The position numbers and the translations under genes are program-made. 64,000 nt of DNA from Siderastrea siderea (lineage: Eukaryota > Cnidaria > Anthozoa > Scleractinia > Rhizangiidae). This document shows positions 39,761 to 49,596 of the stretch, in pieces (position 1 is the stretch's first letter; each line of letters starts with the position of its first letter). The DNA lies in contig OZ034975.1 of the NCBI GenBank assembly GCA_964030785.1, forward strand, positions 21,631,142 through 21,695,141. Reading direction: 5' to 3'. The notes under the pieces are model-generated. The model searched no databases, was not told where the DNA came from, and saw only the letters and a list, made by a program, of their open reading frames with translations.

Positions 39761-41555
39761 TCTCTTATCTTGAGCTTGGGCCGCCTGTGCCTGCGCCTTA
39801 ACGGTTCTTAATTTTGTTACAGTGAACAGCCAATCAAAAAAATCAAATTTTTTCCATTACCCCAATGTCTCTCCCGCCGACCACCCGCTGACCAGGAAGC
39901 CTAGGTACGAGATTGAGAAGAGAAATTAGAATAAAGGTATAAAGGATTGACTGATTGTCTGATTTTGCAAAAGTTATGGCGGTATTTCAACCGAAGCATG
40001 AAAAGGTTTAGCCTCCCACGTGCGTGGGAGGCTAGAAAAGGTTGGGAATAACGCTAGAGATATGAACAGTGTCCACCAACCGAGCGAGATTGGAGGTCTA
40101 CCTGTTTCGGTAGTAAACTGCGCACGCGTCTTACGTTTGACCGTTTACCAAGATTGTGCCCAGAGAAGAACGAATAGTATCCCACAGTCCTTTGCTTCGT
40201 GGAATTTCATGAAGATGACGAATGTCTTGTAACACATGGCGGATTTTGCCTGTTTTCGCTTTGGATTTTTTCACAGATAAAGCGTTCGCTGAGGATAGCA
40301 CACTTCAAAACACAAACATACAACTTTCATCATGAGTTGCACGAAGTTAATGATAGGTCTCTTTATGCTTGAGAAATTTACAGAAACAGTTAAAATCTGA
40401 ATAATTAAAAGATAAATGGACAACTTTGTACCATGGTGACTCTTAGTGACCCGACAGTTTCAAATTTCTGGACGTTCGAAAATGGTCCAAATCCCTGCAG
40501 GTTCGAGGATCACGTTTTAACTCACATGGCGATTCCGCGACAAATGTAATAGAGTAATCAGCAGGGTTAAAGGAGATTAATTGCGCTTTTTCTATAATGT
40601 ACTTTCCGTGCGAGCAAGGAGTGGATTAATCGCTTGTGTTTTGTTGGATAAGCTCAAAAGGACCCGTGAAAATTACCAGTTATTAGCCGTTGCTTTCTCC
40701 TTGAGTATTGTCAAACTGGGTAACAGATATCACTATTTATGTCTCTACTTGAAATAGTCGAAGTAGTTTGACACAAAACTTCGAGATCGCAAATTATTGT
40801 TCCAGTTAATTGCCCATTGTCCTGTGCATTTAAAAACTACTCAAGTAAGAATTCGAGGAAGCGATTTTTGAATACATTGCCTACAATCATCAACAACATC
40901 CTCGTGTAAACACATGATACAACTCGCTGGATCTCGTCTTTAGCAACAAATTCGAATCGATGGTCGGTACATGACAATTAAGAATAATTACTCACGGTGA
41001 TGTTGCAATGCTGCGATTTATTTGAATCAAGTAGGACTACACAAGCCGACGAACTGTTCTTCAACTGAGCGATCATCGATGTACTTCGAGAACAATCAGA
41101 CCCTTGATCTCGGGAAACTTTCGAGGACACTCTAGCGAATTTCCTGCAATAAAGTGCAGCACAGGCAAAACATTTCAGGTGAACACTAAATTCTTTCATT
41201 GATACGCAGTAGTACTAGACCAGACGCGTTATTACGAAACAGAGTATTCTGCGTTGTAACACGTTACAAACGAAGCTGCTGCCATTTGAGTGAAACTCAT
41301 TCCATCGATCCCTCAAGAGACTGATGATGTCACTTCAGATTTTGGTAATATAGTTGAAAATGCAAAGGATTGTAGGATACTATTCATTCTTCTTCTGGGT
41401 TGTGCCCAAATCCTACCGTCCAGAAGGAAAGCCGAGCAGTCCTAGGACCGAGAATCCGAGCCGATAGTCTCGTCAATTCCAATATGGCGGTCGATTTCTT
41501 TGACAAAGTGCTTGAATTGACCTTCAGGATATGGCTCTATGAAAATGAAAAGTAT
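39761..41555. other. Host intergenic sequence
   Basis: No gene recognised. One perfect 11-bp hairpin, AGCCTCCCACG/CGTGGGAGGCT with a 2-nt loop, lies at 40010-40033. The longest open frame, 40978-41199 minus, has no recognisable motif. Confidence 0.4.
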
Positions 41556-41557
41556 AT

Positions 41558-41596
41558 TTAACCGGCCGTCGCCATAATGGCGACCGCCGGTTTATA
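41558..41596. repeat. Perfect-core palindrome near AACCGGCCGTCGCCAT
   Basis: AACCGGCCGTCGCCAT is followed after one or two bases by ATGGCGACCGCCGGTTT, an inverted repeat with one mismatch pair. It looks like a small foldback or the joined ends of a MITE. Confidence 0.5.
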
Positions 41597-41804
41597 AAAT
41601 GGACACGGTTTTTCCTGAAGGCAAGTTGGCTTAACATACGAAGAAAGTGCTGTAAAGCTTGTGGTACGGGTACTCAAGAGCGGTACTGTCTTATATAAGA
41701 CGCATGCGCATATTAGTCTTCTGAATGTTACCTTCCTATGTTTTTGTCTTTTAATTTACAGTATTTAAGATATGAACGGCGAAGGGTTGTTTAAGTTTGG
41801 GGTT

Positions 41805-42015
41805 TTTTGTACAGTACAGCCCAAAAATAATGCACGCGCAAGAACTTCTTTTTGCGTCCGCAAGCCGAGAACTTCTTGCGGCTACTTCCAGGATGCCTGC
41901 GCTTGAATACTGCAAGTCGCAAGAACTTCTTGCGTTTAGAAGTTAAAACCGCAAGAACGTCTTTGTGGTAAGATATCTGGACCGCAAGTAAGCGCAAGAA
42001 CTTCTTTGCGCTAAC
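41805..42015. mobile_element. CGCAAGAACTTCTTGCG-rich repeat element (copy 1)
   Basis: It begins near ACAGTACAGCCCAAAAATAA and is filled with CGCAAGAA/TTCTTGCG motifs, several joined as the perfect palindrome GCAAGAACTTCTTGC. A second copy in opposite orientation lies at 62088-62335. Open frames across it are repeat by-products. Confidence 0.65.
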
Positions 42016-42513
42016 ATCTTAAAAACCCGGAACCCGGAGAAGGTAAAAAAGAGACCACTTTGTAGCGCAAGGTACGTTCGAAATTGGCTGCCTTTGTAAC
42101 TTGCAATCAGTTGTTATTTGGTCCCTTGTAAGTTTTTTTCTTCTGTTTAGAATTTTTTATCCGACAAAGAGTTCACTAGGTTCTGAATTTGACACTGGTC
42201 GCCTTCTATGTTATTTTTTAACGGCTAGGGAGAAACGAGACTCAAACGAAGCACGCATATGTTGTTGTTTATGTGTCCCGGAGTCCCAGGCATGCGGTAC
42301 GCTTAGCGGCGCGAAAGATTTCGCTCGATTTATTTCACTTAAATGAGGAACAATGGCAAAGCACAGTCCATCAGTCACATTATTAAAGAACCGACATTCA
42401 CCTGTTCAATGTAGCTGTACTTCCACCAACATATTAAACTCGGACAAATACTTTTAATTAGTTGCGCTCACACGTGTGAGAAATGAGCATGGTCACTCAG
42501 ATGAGAAGGAATA
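42016..42513. other. Host sequence between repeats
   Basis: About 500 bp with no recognisable gene or repeat. A short open frame at 42101-42346 has no known motif. Confidence 0.35.
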
Positions 42514-43396
42514 ATGCATGGTTCAATTTTACCTGTTACCATCCCCCCCCGGGCAACCCCGGGGACAAGTCCAGCCCTTCGGTCCCGGGGGTGGGGAATT
42601 GTTTGAAGCCGTCTTGTCCCGGGGGGGGGGGGCAAATCGAATATAACTTCGTGTTGTTCTTGTGAAGTACGTCACTTCTCGGTTGACGCGGGACCGCGTG
42701 GAGAAGACTGCCTATTTCCAGTGAGAATCTCTAGAATTTGCAGCGGATTGGTTAGAGAAGAATAATCTCTCAAAATTAAAATCTGTATTCGAAGGTACTC
42801 GAACGGATGGCGTTCGTCACAAACAAAGAAATATTTCTTCAGCGTATTTATGTATATACTAAGACGACTTAAAAAGACTGTAAATGAAAACGGATGCACG
42901 GCTTTATACTAAACAGAGGTCTCAGTCCAGTGTTCATTCTTATGAAACAAGCTAAGAAAAACTTCTTTAAAATGCTGCCATCAATTTTTGTTCACGGGCC
43001 TCTTGTGCGTATGTTCTATATGTAGAATAAATCACGTGGCGAAGACCATTTCTTTACTCACTAGCCGTATGCCAGTGCGGTTAGAGGTTTTTCTTCAGTT
43101 TTCTTTTTCAAATATAGACATTATACATGTAGTGCCCTTCGTTCAAGAAACTCTAGAAAAGCGTTTAAGTTCTTATCAAAACGTCTGGTTTTGCTATTGT
43201 ACGGAAAACAATATCGTAATCTATGCTTTGTACACAAAACAACGTATTTGTGGTCGATGAGTTCCCCGGGGGTGGGGAATTGTCTCTTTCTGCGTGCCCG
43301 GGGGTGGGGAATAGACCGCCAAATGAAAACAAAATTGCAAATCCCCGGGGGTATGCCCGGGGGGTGCATGGTTACAGGTAGAATTGAACCATGCAT
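42514..43396. mobile_element. G-rich TIR element (883 bp) flanked by AATA
   Basis: Starts ATGCATGGTTCAATTTTACC and ends as its inverted copy, with AATA on both sides (42510-42513, 43397-43400). The terminal 55 bp at each end continue as inverted GGGCAACCCCGGGG-like sequence. Inside are several CCCGGGGGTGGGGAATTG blocks and a run of twelve G, giving strong quadruplex potential. No transposase recognised. Confidence 0.65.
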
Positions 43397-43400
43397 AATA

Positions 43401-43970
43401 CCCGAAGTCTTAATTGGAAAAACACATTATGTTTGTAAAAATAGTTCCACTCATTACGCTGAAGTCGATATCACATTTTAAATCTTCGAAGTAGACCAAA
43501 AAAGTCTGAAGGAAACTAAAACTCCGCGATCTGAAAGAAATTCGGCACGTCAATTCCAACCTGAGTAAACACAAATCTGCCGTATGCAAATTTAGTATGA
43601 TTTGCTTGAATGACATTTCGTAACGCAATGCATGAGCAGTTCTCTAAGCCGTCAAGACAGCAAGCCCCGGGCAGCAAGCTGTGTCGAAAGGCGAATGTGT
43701 AGTTGAAATCATATGTCTATGCTATTTCTTCGAGTATCCCTTTTTTGCTGGGAAATTAAACTGGTAAAGATGCGAGGATTCTTGACGGGTTCACCCACGA
43801 GATGGCATGACCTCCTGCATGTGTAAGTCTTGTCTTGTCTTGCCTGTCAAAGAAGATGTTCGCGCAGTTTGCCACAGTTATAGCCTTTGGACCTTTTTGT
43901 TTCTATTTCTTGGATGGAATAAAAAACTGAATTGAGTCAGTCCTGAGTTGAACCCGTATCACTGTATCTG
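43401..43970. other. Host sequence, nothing recognised
   Basis: About 570 bp without recognised coding or repeat content. Confidence 0.35.
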
Positions 43971-44540
43971 AGGGTGCGTTTCTTTGGGAAAATCCGAAAA
44001 CGGATTTGTGATCCCAGATCATATGGATTCTTCGACACCAAAGAAACGCAAAATCCGAAAAAGGATTATTTTGTCATGAAAAGACAGGCTGGAGGCACGC
44101 AATATATATGTCAGAACGATATTTCTCTCGTACTGCCCAAGAATTCAACTAGAATGGAATACAAATAATTTATAAATAAGGACAGTATCTGCAGTAGTTC
44201 AAGTGAACTCGCTATTTGCGTTCACAGTTAGCAAAATCTGGTCCCTGAATTACAGAAATGGTACACCAGTGAAGTTATCCTGACGTGTCAATGCTTCTGT
44301 GTGTACTTTTGGAGAAAACTTTTCAAATATACGGAACGGAATAATCACCTGAATTTTCTTTTTCACGATCGAATGTTTTGTCACGCAAGACCGAGAGAAA
44401 ATATCGTGACACGAGTAAATTTGCATGGAAGACCGCTTGACAGATGTACTATTTTCGGATCCGTCCCCCAAAGAAACGTACGGATCATGAATCCTAAAAA
44501 TCTGGATTTAGATTTGATCTGATGTATCCACTCGGAGTGT
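43971..44540. mobile_element. Left part of a host MITE-like element split by Polinton 2
   Basis: Begins AGGGTGCGTTTCTTTGGG; its inverted counterpart CCCAAAGAAACGCACCCT ends at 61760, beyond element 2. Both flanks also contain AAAGAAACGCAAAATCCG and repeated CGGATT/AATCCG motifs. One element of about 690 bp interrupted by the Polinton is the simplest reading; two neighbouring copies are possible. Confidence 0.55.
44536..44540. other. Target-site duplication AGTGT, left of element 2
   Basis: AGTGT directly precedes AGTAGTATATCAAG and recurs at 61639-61643 right after the other terminus. The next outer bases differ, so the duplication is 5 bp. Confidence 0.85.
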
Positions 44541-44722
44541 AGTAGTATATCAAGAGTCAGACAAATACCACCTGATTCTCAGCGGCTTATTTTCTAATTT
44601 TAAAACCCCCACCATTATAAACAAGCTCCCTTTGCTCGCTTGTTTATTATGTGGGAGTTTTAAAATTAGAAAATAAACCGCTGAGAATCAGGTAGTATTT
44701 GTCTGACTCTTGATATACTACT
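44541..44722. repeat. Left terminal repeat of element 2, 182-bp palindrome
   Basis: AGTAGTATATCAAGAGTCAG at the outer end is mirrored by CTGACTCTTGATATACTACT at 44703-44722. The palindrome has the same length and loop (CTCCCTTTGCTCG) as in element 1. The outermost bases have changed in both arms together, so the arms have been kept matched. Confidence 0.93.
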
Positions 44723-44854
44723 TATTAACCGAAATAAACCACCCAGCATAAAAAAAGAAGAAAAGATTAAAACGAAAACATAACCGAACACACACACACA
44801 CACCAAAAAAAAATTTATAATCGATTAAATATTTGTGAGTCAAATTTGATATCG

Positions 44855-45208
44855 ATGGCTGCCGGATTCAACAACTGTCAGATTATCGAAGGAATTCAAA
44901 ACCTACCACCTGAGTTACGTGAGATAATTTACAAACATTACCTCGCCATAAAACTGAAAGAGCAAGAGGCTTTGGGTTGGAACCTGGTTCACAATGAGCT
45001 TTCAATACAACCTTTCTGTCCTGAAAGGCAGCGGCTTGTTCATATTCTGGTGTGTGTAGCCTATATGCATTGTTGTTGTGGAGGGTGTTGTTACCCTTGT
45101 TATAAACAAGAAGAAATCTCACATGAAATAACCATCTCTGTCCCGATCTTAGATCTAACTCTAGTTAATTATTGCACTGATATATGGGAAGAGGACCACA
45201 GTCCTTAA
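44855..45208 (+). CDS. F-box-like, Cys-rich Polinton protein (117 aa), element 2
   Basis: Homologue of 23140-23493, starting at the ATG at 44855. It keeps the L-P-P-E-L-R-E-I-I-Y-K-H helix and the C-C-C-G-G-C-C-Y-P-C cluster. Differences cluster in the middle (for example L-A-I-K-L-K-E-Q for L-T-I-K-L-R-E-R). It is open, the same length, and in the same position next to the left terminal repeat. Confidence 0.75.
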   Translation: MAAGFNNCQIIEGIQNLPPELREIIYKHYLAIKLKEQEALGWNLVHNELSIQPFCPERQRLVHILVCVAYMHCCCGGCCYPCYKQEEISHEITISVPILDLTLVNYCTDIWEEDHSP

Positions 45209-45346
45209 GTTGTGTTTACGGCGCGTGACTTCGCGGTCCGGTGAAACCCACAGACAATAACGTAATTTATATTCTTGTACAAATATTGAAGGGAAACCCC
45301 CGTAACAACTCAAGCTTGAAAAAACAAATCAATATACACAGACAGA

Positions 45347-45676
45347 TTACATTAATTCATAATCAAAATATTCATTACCGTCAGCAGAAGTTTTGAGACC
45401 TATTTTGTAGACAAATTGATAATAATCATCTTCCAACAAGTCTTCTGTAAGTCGTTTAGGGGCCCACACACAAAACTCATCTCCATTCTTTTTTTCTAAA
45501 GTTAAAATAGCTGAATCCCCAAATTTACCTTTCCTGTGTTTAACTTTTTTGATTTTGTAAATAGCGTCTGAAATATCCCGCCATTTTAAAATTTCTTTTC
45601 TTTCAAAACTTTCCTCTGTTGGCCAGTCTTGTGAGATCGTTTCTTGATCTGTACAGACATCCATAGTAAGATACAT
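45347..45676 (-). CDS. Conserved 109-aa Polinton protein, element 2
   Basis: Nearly identical to 23632-23961 (about six substitutions), open and same length. It retains V-W-A-P-K-R-L and the C-terminal N-E-Y-F-D-Y-E-L-M. This is among the best-conserved genes between the two elements, which argues for function in the parental lineage. Function not recognised; an OB-fold-like beta protein is possible. Confidence 0.75.
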   Translation of the reverse strand: MYLTMDVCTDQETISQDWPTEESFERKEILKWRDISDAIYKIKKVKHRKGKFGDSAILTLEKKNGDEFCVWAPKRLTEDLLEDDYYQFVYKIGLKTSADGNEYFDYELM

Positions 45677-45887
45677 TGAAGATACATTCGTTTACTAGCG
45701 TGTACTTTTCTGCTCCAGGTGAAATTCTGTGAAGCGCATGCGTAAATATCCAATTGTTGCGACATTTAGGTGAAGGACAGAAAAAGGGTACCATAAGAAA
45801 TAGAAGAAGAAAAGTGTGTGTAATATATAGTGAAAGTGATTAATATATATTCGTTTAGTGGGGTGATAGTTGGCCATTATCTGAACC

Positions 45888-46015
45888 ATGACCGCGGTTT
45901 CCAAGGAAATGCCTCCTGACAACGGCGGTCATAAAATGACCGCGGTTTCCAAGGAAATGTCTCCTGACAACGGCGGTCATAAAATGACCGCGGTTTCCAA
46001 GGAGATTCAGCCTCT
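45888..46015. repeat. Three 48-bp tandem repeats with internal inverted ATGACCGC
   Basis: Units start at 45888, 45936 and 45984. Each opens with ATGACCGCGGTTTCC and ends with GGCGGTCATAAA, so each can fold through ATGACCGC/GCGGTCAT. The period is a multiple of three and one frame reads a 16-residue repeat beginning M-T-A-V-S-K-E-M, but there is no convincing gene. The array replaces the GC-rich leader of element 1. Confidence 0.8.
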
Positions 46016-46033
46016 TGACAACATACTGTTAAC

Positions 46034-46176
46034 AGGGGGTGCTCAGAAATCCCTCGGGATTTCAAACCTCGCTCCCACAGGTAAAATGTGGAATGGACAA
46101 CCGCCTTGTCAGCGATGAGATCCTCACTTCGGTGAGGTGAAAGTCCTAGCCGAGGCTAGGCAAGAACAACCACCGC
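46034..46176 (+). ncRNA. Structured-RNA candidate, element 2 version (closing stem lost)
   Basis: Counterpart of 24294-24443. The hairpins AAATCC-ctcg-GGATTT, GACAA-ccgcc-TTGTC, CCTCAC-ttcg-GTGAGG and CCTAGC-cgag-GCTAGG are all preserved, while single-stranded linkers differ at several positions. The second hairpin is weakened, but a nearby CCACA/TGTGG pairing becomes possible. A deletion removes the 3-prime strand of the closing stem, so this copy is probably not functional. Confidence 0.4.
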
Positions 46177-46387
46177 GCAGGAAAAATCGTATTATGGAAC
46201 CACATCTAGTCCTGAAATGGGGTAGCCATCTTTATCACGAGCTGGTAACAATATTTTTGAAACACACTCACGAGTAATGAATCTTATTTGCAAAATTTCG
46301 GGGGGTGTGAGAAGCTCAACTAGGTGTTAGCAAATAGCTTGCAAAATTGCAATCATTTTTGAAAGCGTATATAATTACTTTGAAAAT

Positions 46388-46873
46388 CTACAATTGAGCG
46401 AATGCTTTTTCATACTTGTTAGAAATAGATAGCGGAATTTCCATACAATGATCAGTGACGAAATTATCTATCATTTTCAATCTATCAAGAAAGACCTTCT
46501 CGTCGAAAGCTTCGCCTTTGAGGTAAAAGCGAATCTCATCAAGGATTTTTTGGTATTCGATACGGGCAAAATTTGCTTGTTCTGTTTTCGTATCGTATTT
46601 CTTAAGGCTTGCCACTGTTTTTAAAAGAAGACCAACACCAGTTAAAGTTGCCATGACAACTGGGTTCAACGTAATTCCTCCGGCTACTGCGGCACTAATA
46701 ATTAACTTGCCAGCTGAAAGATTACAAACAAAATTTTTTCTTCGAAAACCGCGGTACAGCTTTTCATAGCCATAATGTTTCTTGTGGTAATAAGCATATA
46801 AATCTTTCATTTTTTTAACTTTCTCTTTGGAAAGTGTTTGGTCGATATGGTTGAATTCGAAAATGTTCCGCAT
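46388..46873 (-). CDS. Polinton membrane protein (161 aa)
   Basis: Starts M-R-N-I-F-E-F-N-H with a basic, Tyr-rich N-terminal helix region (L-Y-A-Y-Y-H-K-K). A hydrophobic Gly-rich segment follows at about residues 53-85 (A-G-K-L-I-I-S-A-A-V-A-G-G and L-N-P-V-V-M-A-T-L-T-G), then a helical C-terminal half. I have the impression that similar proteins occur in cnidarian genomes in Polinton contexts, with no assigned function. The hydrophobic part could insert in a membrane. Element 1 has lost that half by deletion. Confidence 0.68.
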   Translation of the reverse strand: MRNIFEFNHIDQTLSKEKVKKMKDLYAYYHKKHYGYEKLYRGFRRKNFVCNLSAGKLIISAAVAGGITLNPVVMATLTGVGLLLKTVASLKKYDTKTEQANFARIEYQKILDEIRFYLKGEAFDEKVFLDRLKMIDNFVTDHCMEIPLSISNKYEKAFAQL

Positions 46874-46879
46874 TGTGCT

Positions 46880-47134
46880 ATATAATATGAAAAAATGTTT
46901 ATGGTACTATATATTCAAATAACATTAGAAGGAGTTCATTTATTCCTGATGAAGACAGTTCAATATACAGTGAACAACAAGAATCAAATTTAAGATTAAC
47001 ATTAATTGTCTGTATTCTAGATATATCAGTTGAATGATAAACTTTCTTTACAGGAGTAAATGTTATACCATCTAAATCTATTTTAATATTTTCTTTTGGA
47101 AAAAAGAATATTGAAATAGAAATAGGTGCAAATA
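46880..47134 (-). pseudogene. Out-of-frame C-terminal end of the fibre gene
   Basis: Beyond the stop at 47135 the minus-strand sequence still resembles the last 75-80 codons of the element 1 fibre (compare around 25060-25300) but in another frame. The shift is at or near a run of nine T on the plus strand at about 47138-47146. The head domain is therefore truncated in this copy. Confidence 0.55.
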
Positions 47135-48703
47135 TTATTTTTTTTTGCTTACATGCATTATTTTTATATTTGTTATTATATCATCCTGATTCATTATTAT
47201 TTGACTACAACCATATAACGAAAAAATTTTTTTACCTTGTGTTGCATCTAAAATTCCATTTATGTAATGAACGGAACCACGCAAACGATGACTGTTTAAA
47301 GAAAGATCTGTTTGCATTACCACTTTTCCATTTTCAATAACAAAAGCGGTGTCATAGACACTTGGATCAACGTTTGAAATGGTTTCTTTAACACCATAAA
47401 CAATTAAATGACCAATTGTTAAAAATGATGGATTACTGACTGTACCGTGCAGATCGAGATATAGGTATTGTGGGGGTGAGCTACCCCATCTATGAAAATT
47501 GATAACTGTTTTGGTGTACTTCTCGAATGTTTTGGTTGTATGATTAGAAATTGAAATCGTCGTTGCTTGCGGTGTTACACTTACCTCATTCATTTCTGGA
47601 GGAAACCATTCTACAACCATTGTGTAATAACCGACCGGAAGTTTATATAAGTTAAAACCGAGGCGGGACTGGTACTGGTTGGGTGAGCCTTTTTCAAACA
47701 GGAGTTTGAGAGAGTACGCTTTTTTATTTATTTGATGTGGAGATTCAGAAAAATCTCTGATGCCCAAAACCTCGATATTATTTTCACTCGAAGATTCATC
47801 AGTGTCTTCCATCAAGTATCTGAAGGCGTCCCTTTTTTGTCCCGAGTTAGTGATATGAGATTCATGAATTTCTTGACTGACAAGATCTCTCATAGATGTT
47901 ATTTCATTTTGCATAAAATCAACATTAACTGCGGATTTCGAATCTTTGTAATCGGTTTGTAAGTTAACAATTTTATTATGATTTAAATTTAAGTCTCCAG
48001 TCATTCTGTTAGAGCCATCAAATTTGAGATAAATTTTTTGTGTTTCACTAAGTCTCTTATTGACAAACTCCACACTTGTGGTGTATTTTTGGTTTGATGG
48101 AAATTTGAGATTTACAATCGAATTATTTTTCATATCAATATCAGCTCCCTTATCCAATTTTTTCACAAGCTGATTATCGACATACTTTTTGTTTGTGGCT
48201 TGATCTGCCTGTGCTGGGTCTTTTACGTTGTAGATTGTATTATTGTTCATATCAATGCTTGCTTCCATTTTTCCGCCTTCCTTTTTTGAAAGAAAGATAT
48301 TTCTCGTGTCCTGATAGTTTATTACCTTTGTCAGATCACCGTGGACAGGATAAGGGTTGCTTTTTAATCGCAAAATATCGTATTTATTTTGCACGTCAAT
48401 ATTAGCAGAACCGCTGGCACTACCCTGAGGTCCACGATCACCTTTTTCACCTTTATCACCTTTGTCGCCTTTGTCGCCTTTTAAACCTTGTGCTCCTTGT
48501 ACCCCCTCCTGACCTTGTGGTCCAGCGGGCCCTTTTTCACCTCTTGGACCATTAGGACCTTGTGGTCCTGCTGGGCCTTTGTCACCCTTCGGTCCAGGAG
48601 GACCCTCGGGGCCAGGAGGACCCCCTGGGCCAGGAGGACCCACTTTTCCACTTTCACTCGTCGTTTGGTTAGTTCCACCTATTTGACTGTTAATATACCC
48701 CAT
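47135..48703 (-). CDS. Collagen-like / tail-fibre-like spike protein (522 aa)
   Basis: The ATG at 48701-48703 overlaps the ATPase stop as TAATG. Residues about 22-97 are a Gly-X-Y run ([10 protein letters not shown] and many G-D-K) that should form a collagen triple helix. Residues about 115-250 hold three degenerate repeats of the [11 protein letters not shown] type with A-T-N-K-K-Y-V-D, as in phage tail fibres. The rest is a beta-rich head whose last 75-80 residues are lost by frameshift. Probably a trimeric vertex spike for attachment, by architecture. The collagen part is intact here but broken in element 1. Confidence 0.82.
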   Translation of the reverse strand: MGYINSQIGGTNQTTSESGKVGPPGPGGPPGPEGPPGPKGDKGPAGPQGPNGPRGEKGPAGPQGQEGVQGAQGLKGDKGDKGDKGEKGDRGPQGSASGSANIDVQNKYDILRLKSNPYPVHGDLTKVINYQDTRNIFLSKKEGGKMEASIDMNNNTIYNVKDPAQADQATNKKYVDNQLVKKLDKGADIDMKNNSIVNLKFPSNQKYTTSVEFVNKRLSETQKIYLKFDGSNRMTGDLNLNHNKIVNLQTDYKDSKSAVNVDFMQNEITSMRDLVSQEIHESHITNSGQKRDAFRYLMEDTDESSSENNIEVLGIRDFSESPHQINKKAYSLKLLFEKGSPNQYQSRLGFNLYKLPVGYYTMVVEWFPPEMNEVSVTPQATTISISNHTTKTFEKYTKTVINFHRWGSSPPQYLYLDLHGTVSNPSFLTIGHLIVYGVKETISNVDPSVYDTAFVIENGKVVMQTDLSLNSHRLRGSVHYINGILDATQGKKIFSLYGCSQIIMNQDDIITNIKIMHVSKKK

Positions 48704-49335
48704 TATATATCTTCATCAAAATTTTTTTTCATTAATTTTAAGGGTTTGTCATAGTAAAAGAAAGAATATTTTTTATCGGTGGTGCGATCTAAAACGTCAT
48801 GATTCACACCTATCTCGTCTGCAATCCGTTTGTTTTCTCTTGGAAGAACTCTGAAAATACAAAAATGGCTGCAGTTATCACGGGTGTTTTTCGGCACCTT
48901 GTAGAAGGTTTGAGTGAGGTAAATAACACAGCAGTTTGTGTGCCGCCCGTTGATAAAATAATTAATGATGCTGTTTTGGTTGCTTTCACAAACAAGATCA
49001 TCAAAAACAACTATTTTTTGGTTGTCCAGCGGAAGCTCTTCGAGCGGAATGATTTCATCACCATGAGCCTCAATAACCTCATAACCAACCTTGGGGTTGA
49101 TTTGTTCTGCAAAGTCCTGCAAAAGATTCTGGTATTTGTTCTGGTGCAGGTTTTTTGAAAAGAGGTAGATTTTATCAAACTCCAACAAAAAATAAATCAT
49201 ATTCATTAATATGTTTGTTCTGCCAGAATTACTGGGTCCACAAATTAGCATTCGAAAAACATCTGCTGGCATGCAAGGGTGGCCTTGTTTGTATTTACTC
49301 TTGGAAGAACCTTGGTCAAAATTTACAAAGTTCAT
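48703..49335 (-). CDS. ATP: Packaging ATPase, Walker A Lys changed to Arg
   Basis: A 210-residue homologue of 26810-27454, start at 49335 (M-N-F-V-N-F-D-Q-G). Walker B (K-I-V-V-F-D-D-L-V) and the Y-L-T-Q-T-F block are unchanged. The Walker A loop reads G-P-S-N-S-G-R-T-N: the invariant Lys is Arg, from a single AAA to AGA change. In P-loop ATPases this normally abolishes hydrolysis. One extra base in a T run also alters the last residues compared with element 1. Likely a dead enzyme in an open frame. Confidence 0.88.
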   Translation of the reverse strand: MNFVNFDQGSSKSKYKQGHPCMPADVFRMLICGPSNSGRTNILMNMIYFLLEFDKIYLFSKNLHQNKYQNLLQDFAEQINPKVGYEVIEAHGDEIIPLEELPLDNQKIVVFDDLVCESNQNSIINYFINGRHTNCCVIYLTQTFYKVPKNTRDNCSHFCIFRVLPRENKRIADEIGVNHDVLDRTTDKKYSFFYYDKPLKLMKKNFDEDI

Positions 49336-49369
49336 TTTTTTGTTGTTGTTATATATCAACGCTGGAAAA
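49336..49369. promoter_or_regulatory. Divergent promoter, element 2
   Basis: 34 bp between the ATPase and coiled-coil start codons, containing TTATATATCAACG. It is the counterpart of 27455-27489. Confidence 0.5.
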
Positions 49370-49565
49370 ATGTCAATAAAAAATTGGCATCAGTTGGCTG
49401 AAGAAAAATCGAAGCTCGATAAACAAACAGAAGAAATTCACCAAAAATTCAGAATGGATAAAATTAACAAAGAGTTTGGTCAGCTTTCAGGGGAGGAGCT
49501 TTTTAAACCAATTACAAAAAGGCTTGATGAAAAGAGCAGCGACAATGTAGAAGAAGAAAAAGAAG

Positions 49566-49596
<31 letters not shown>

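Noticed and set aside
45888..46118. Protein with 16-residue repeats
   Set aside because: The frame is a consequence of a 48-bp DNA repeat; it runs into the hairpin region and is absent from element 1.
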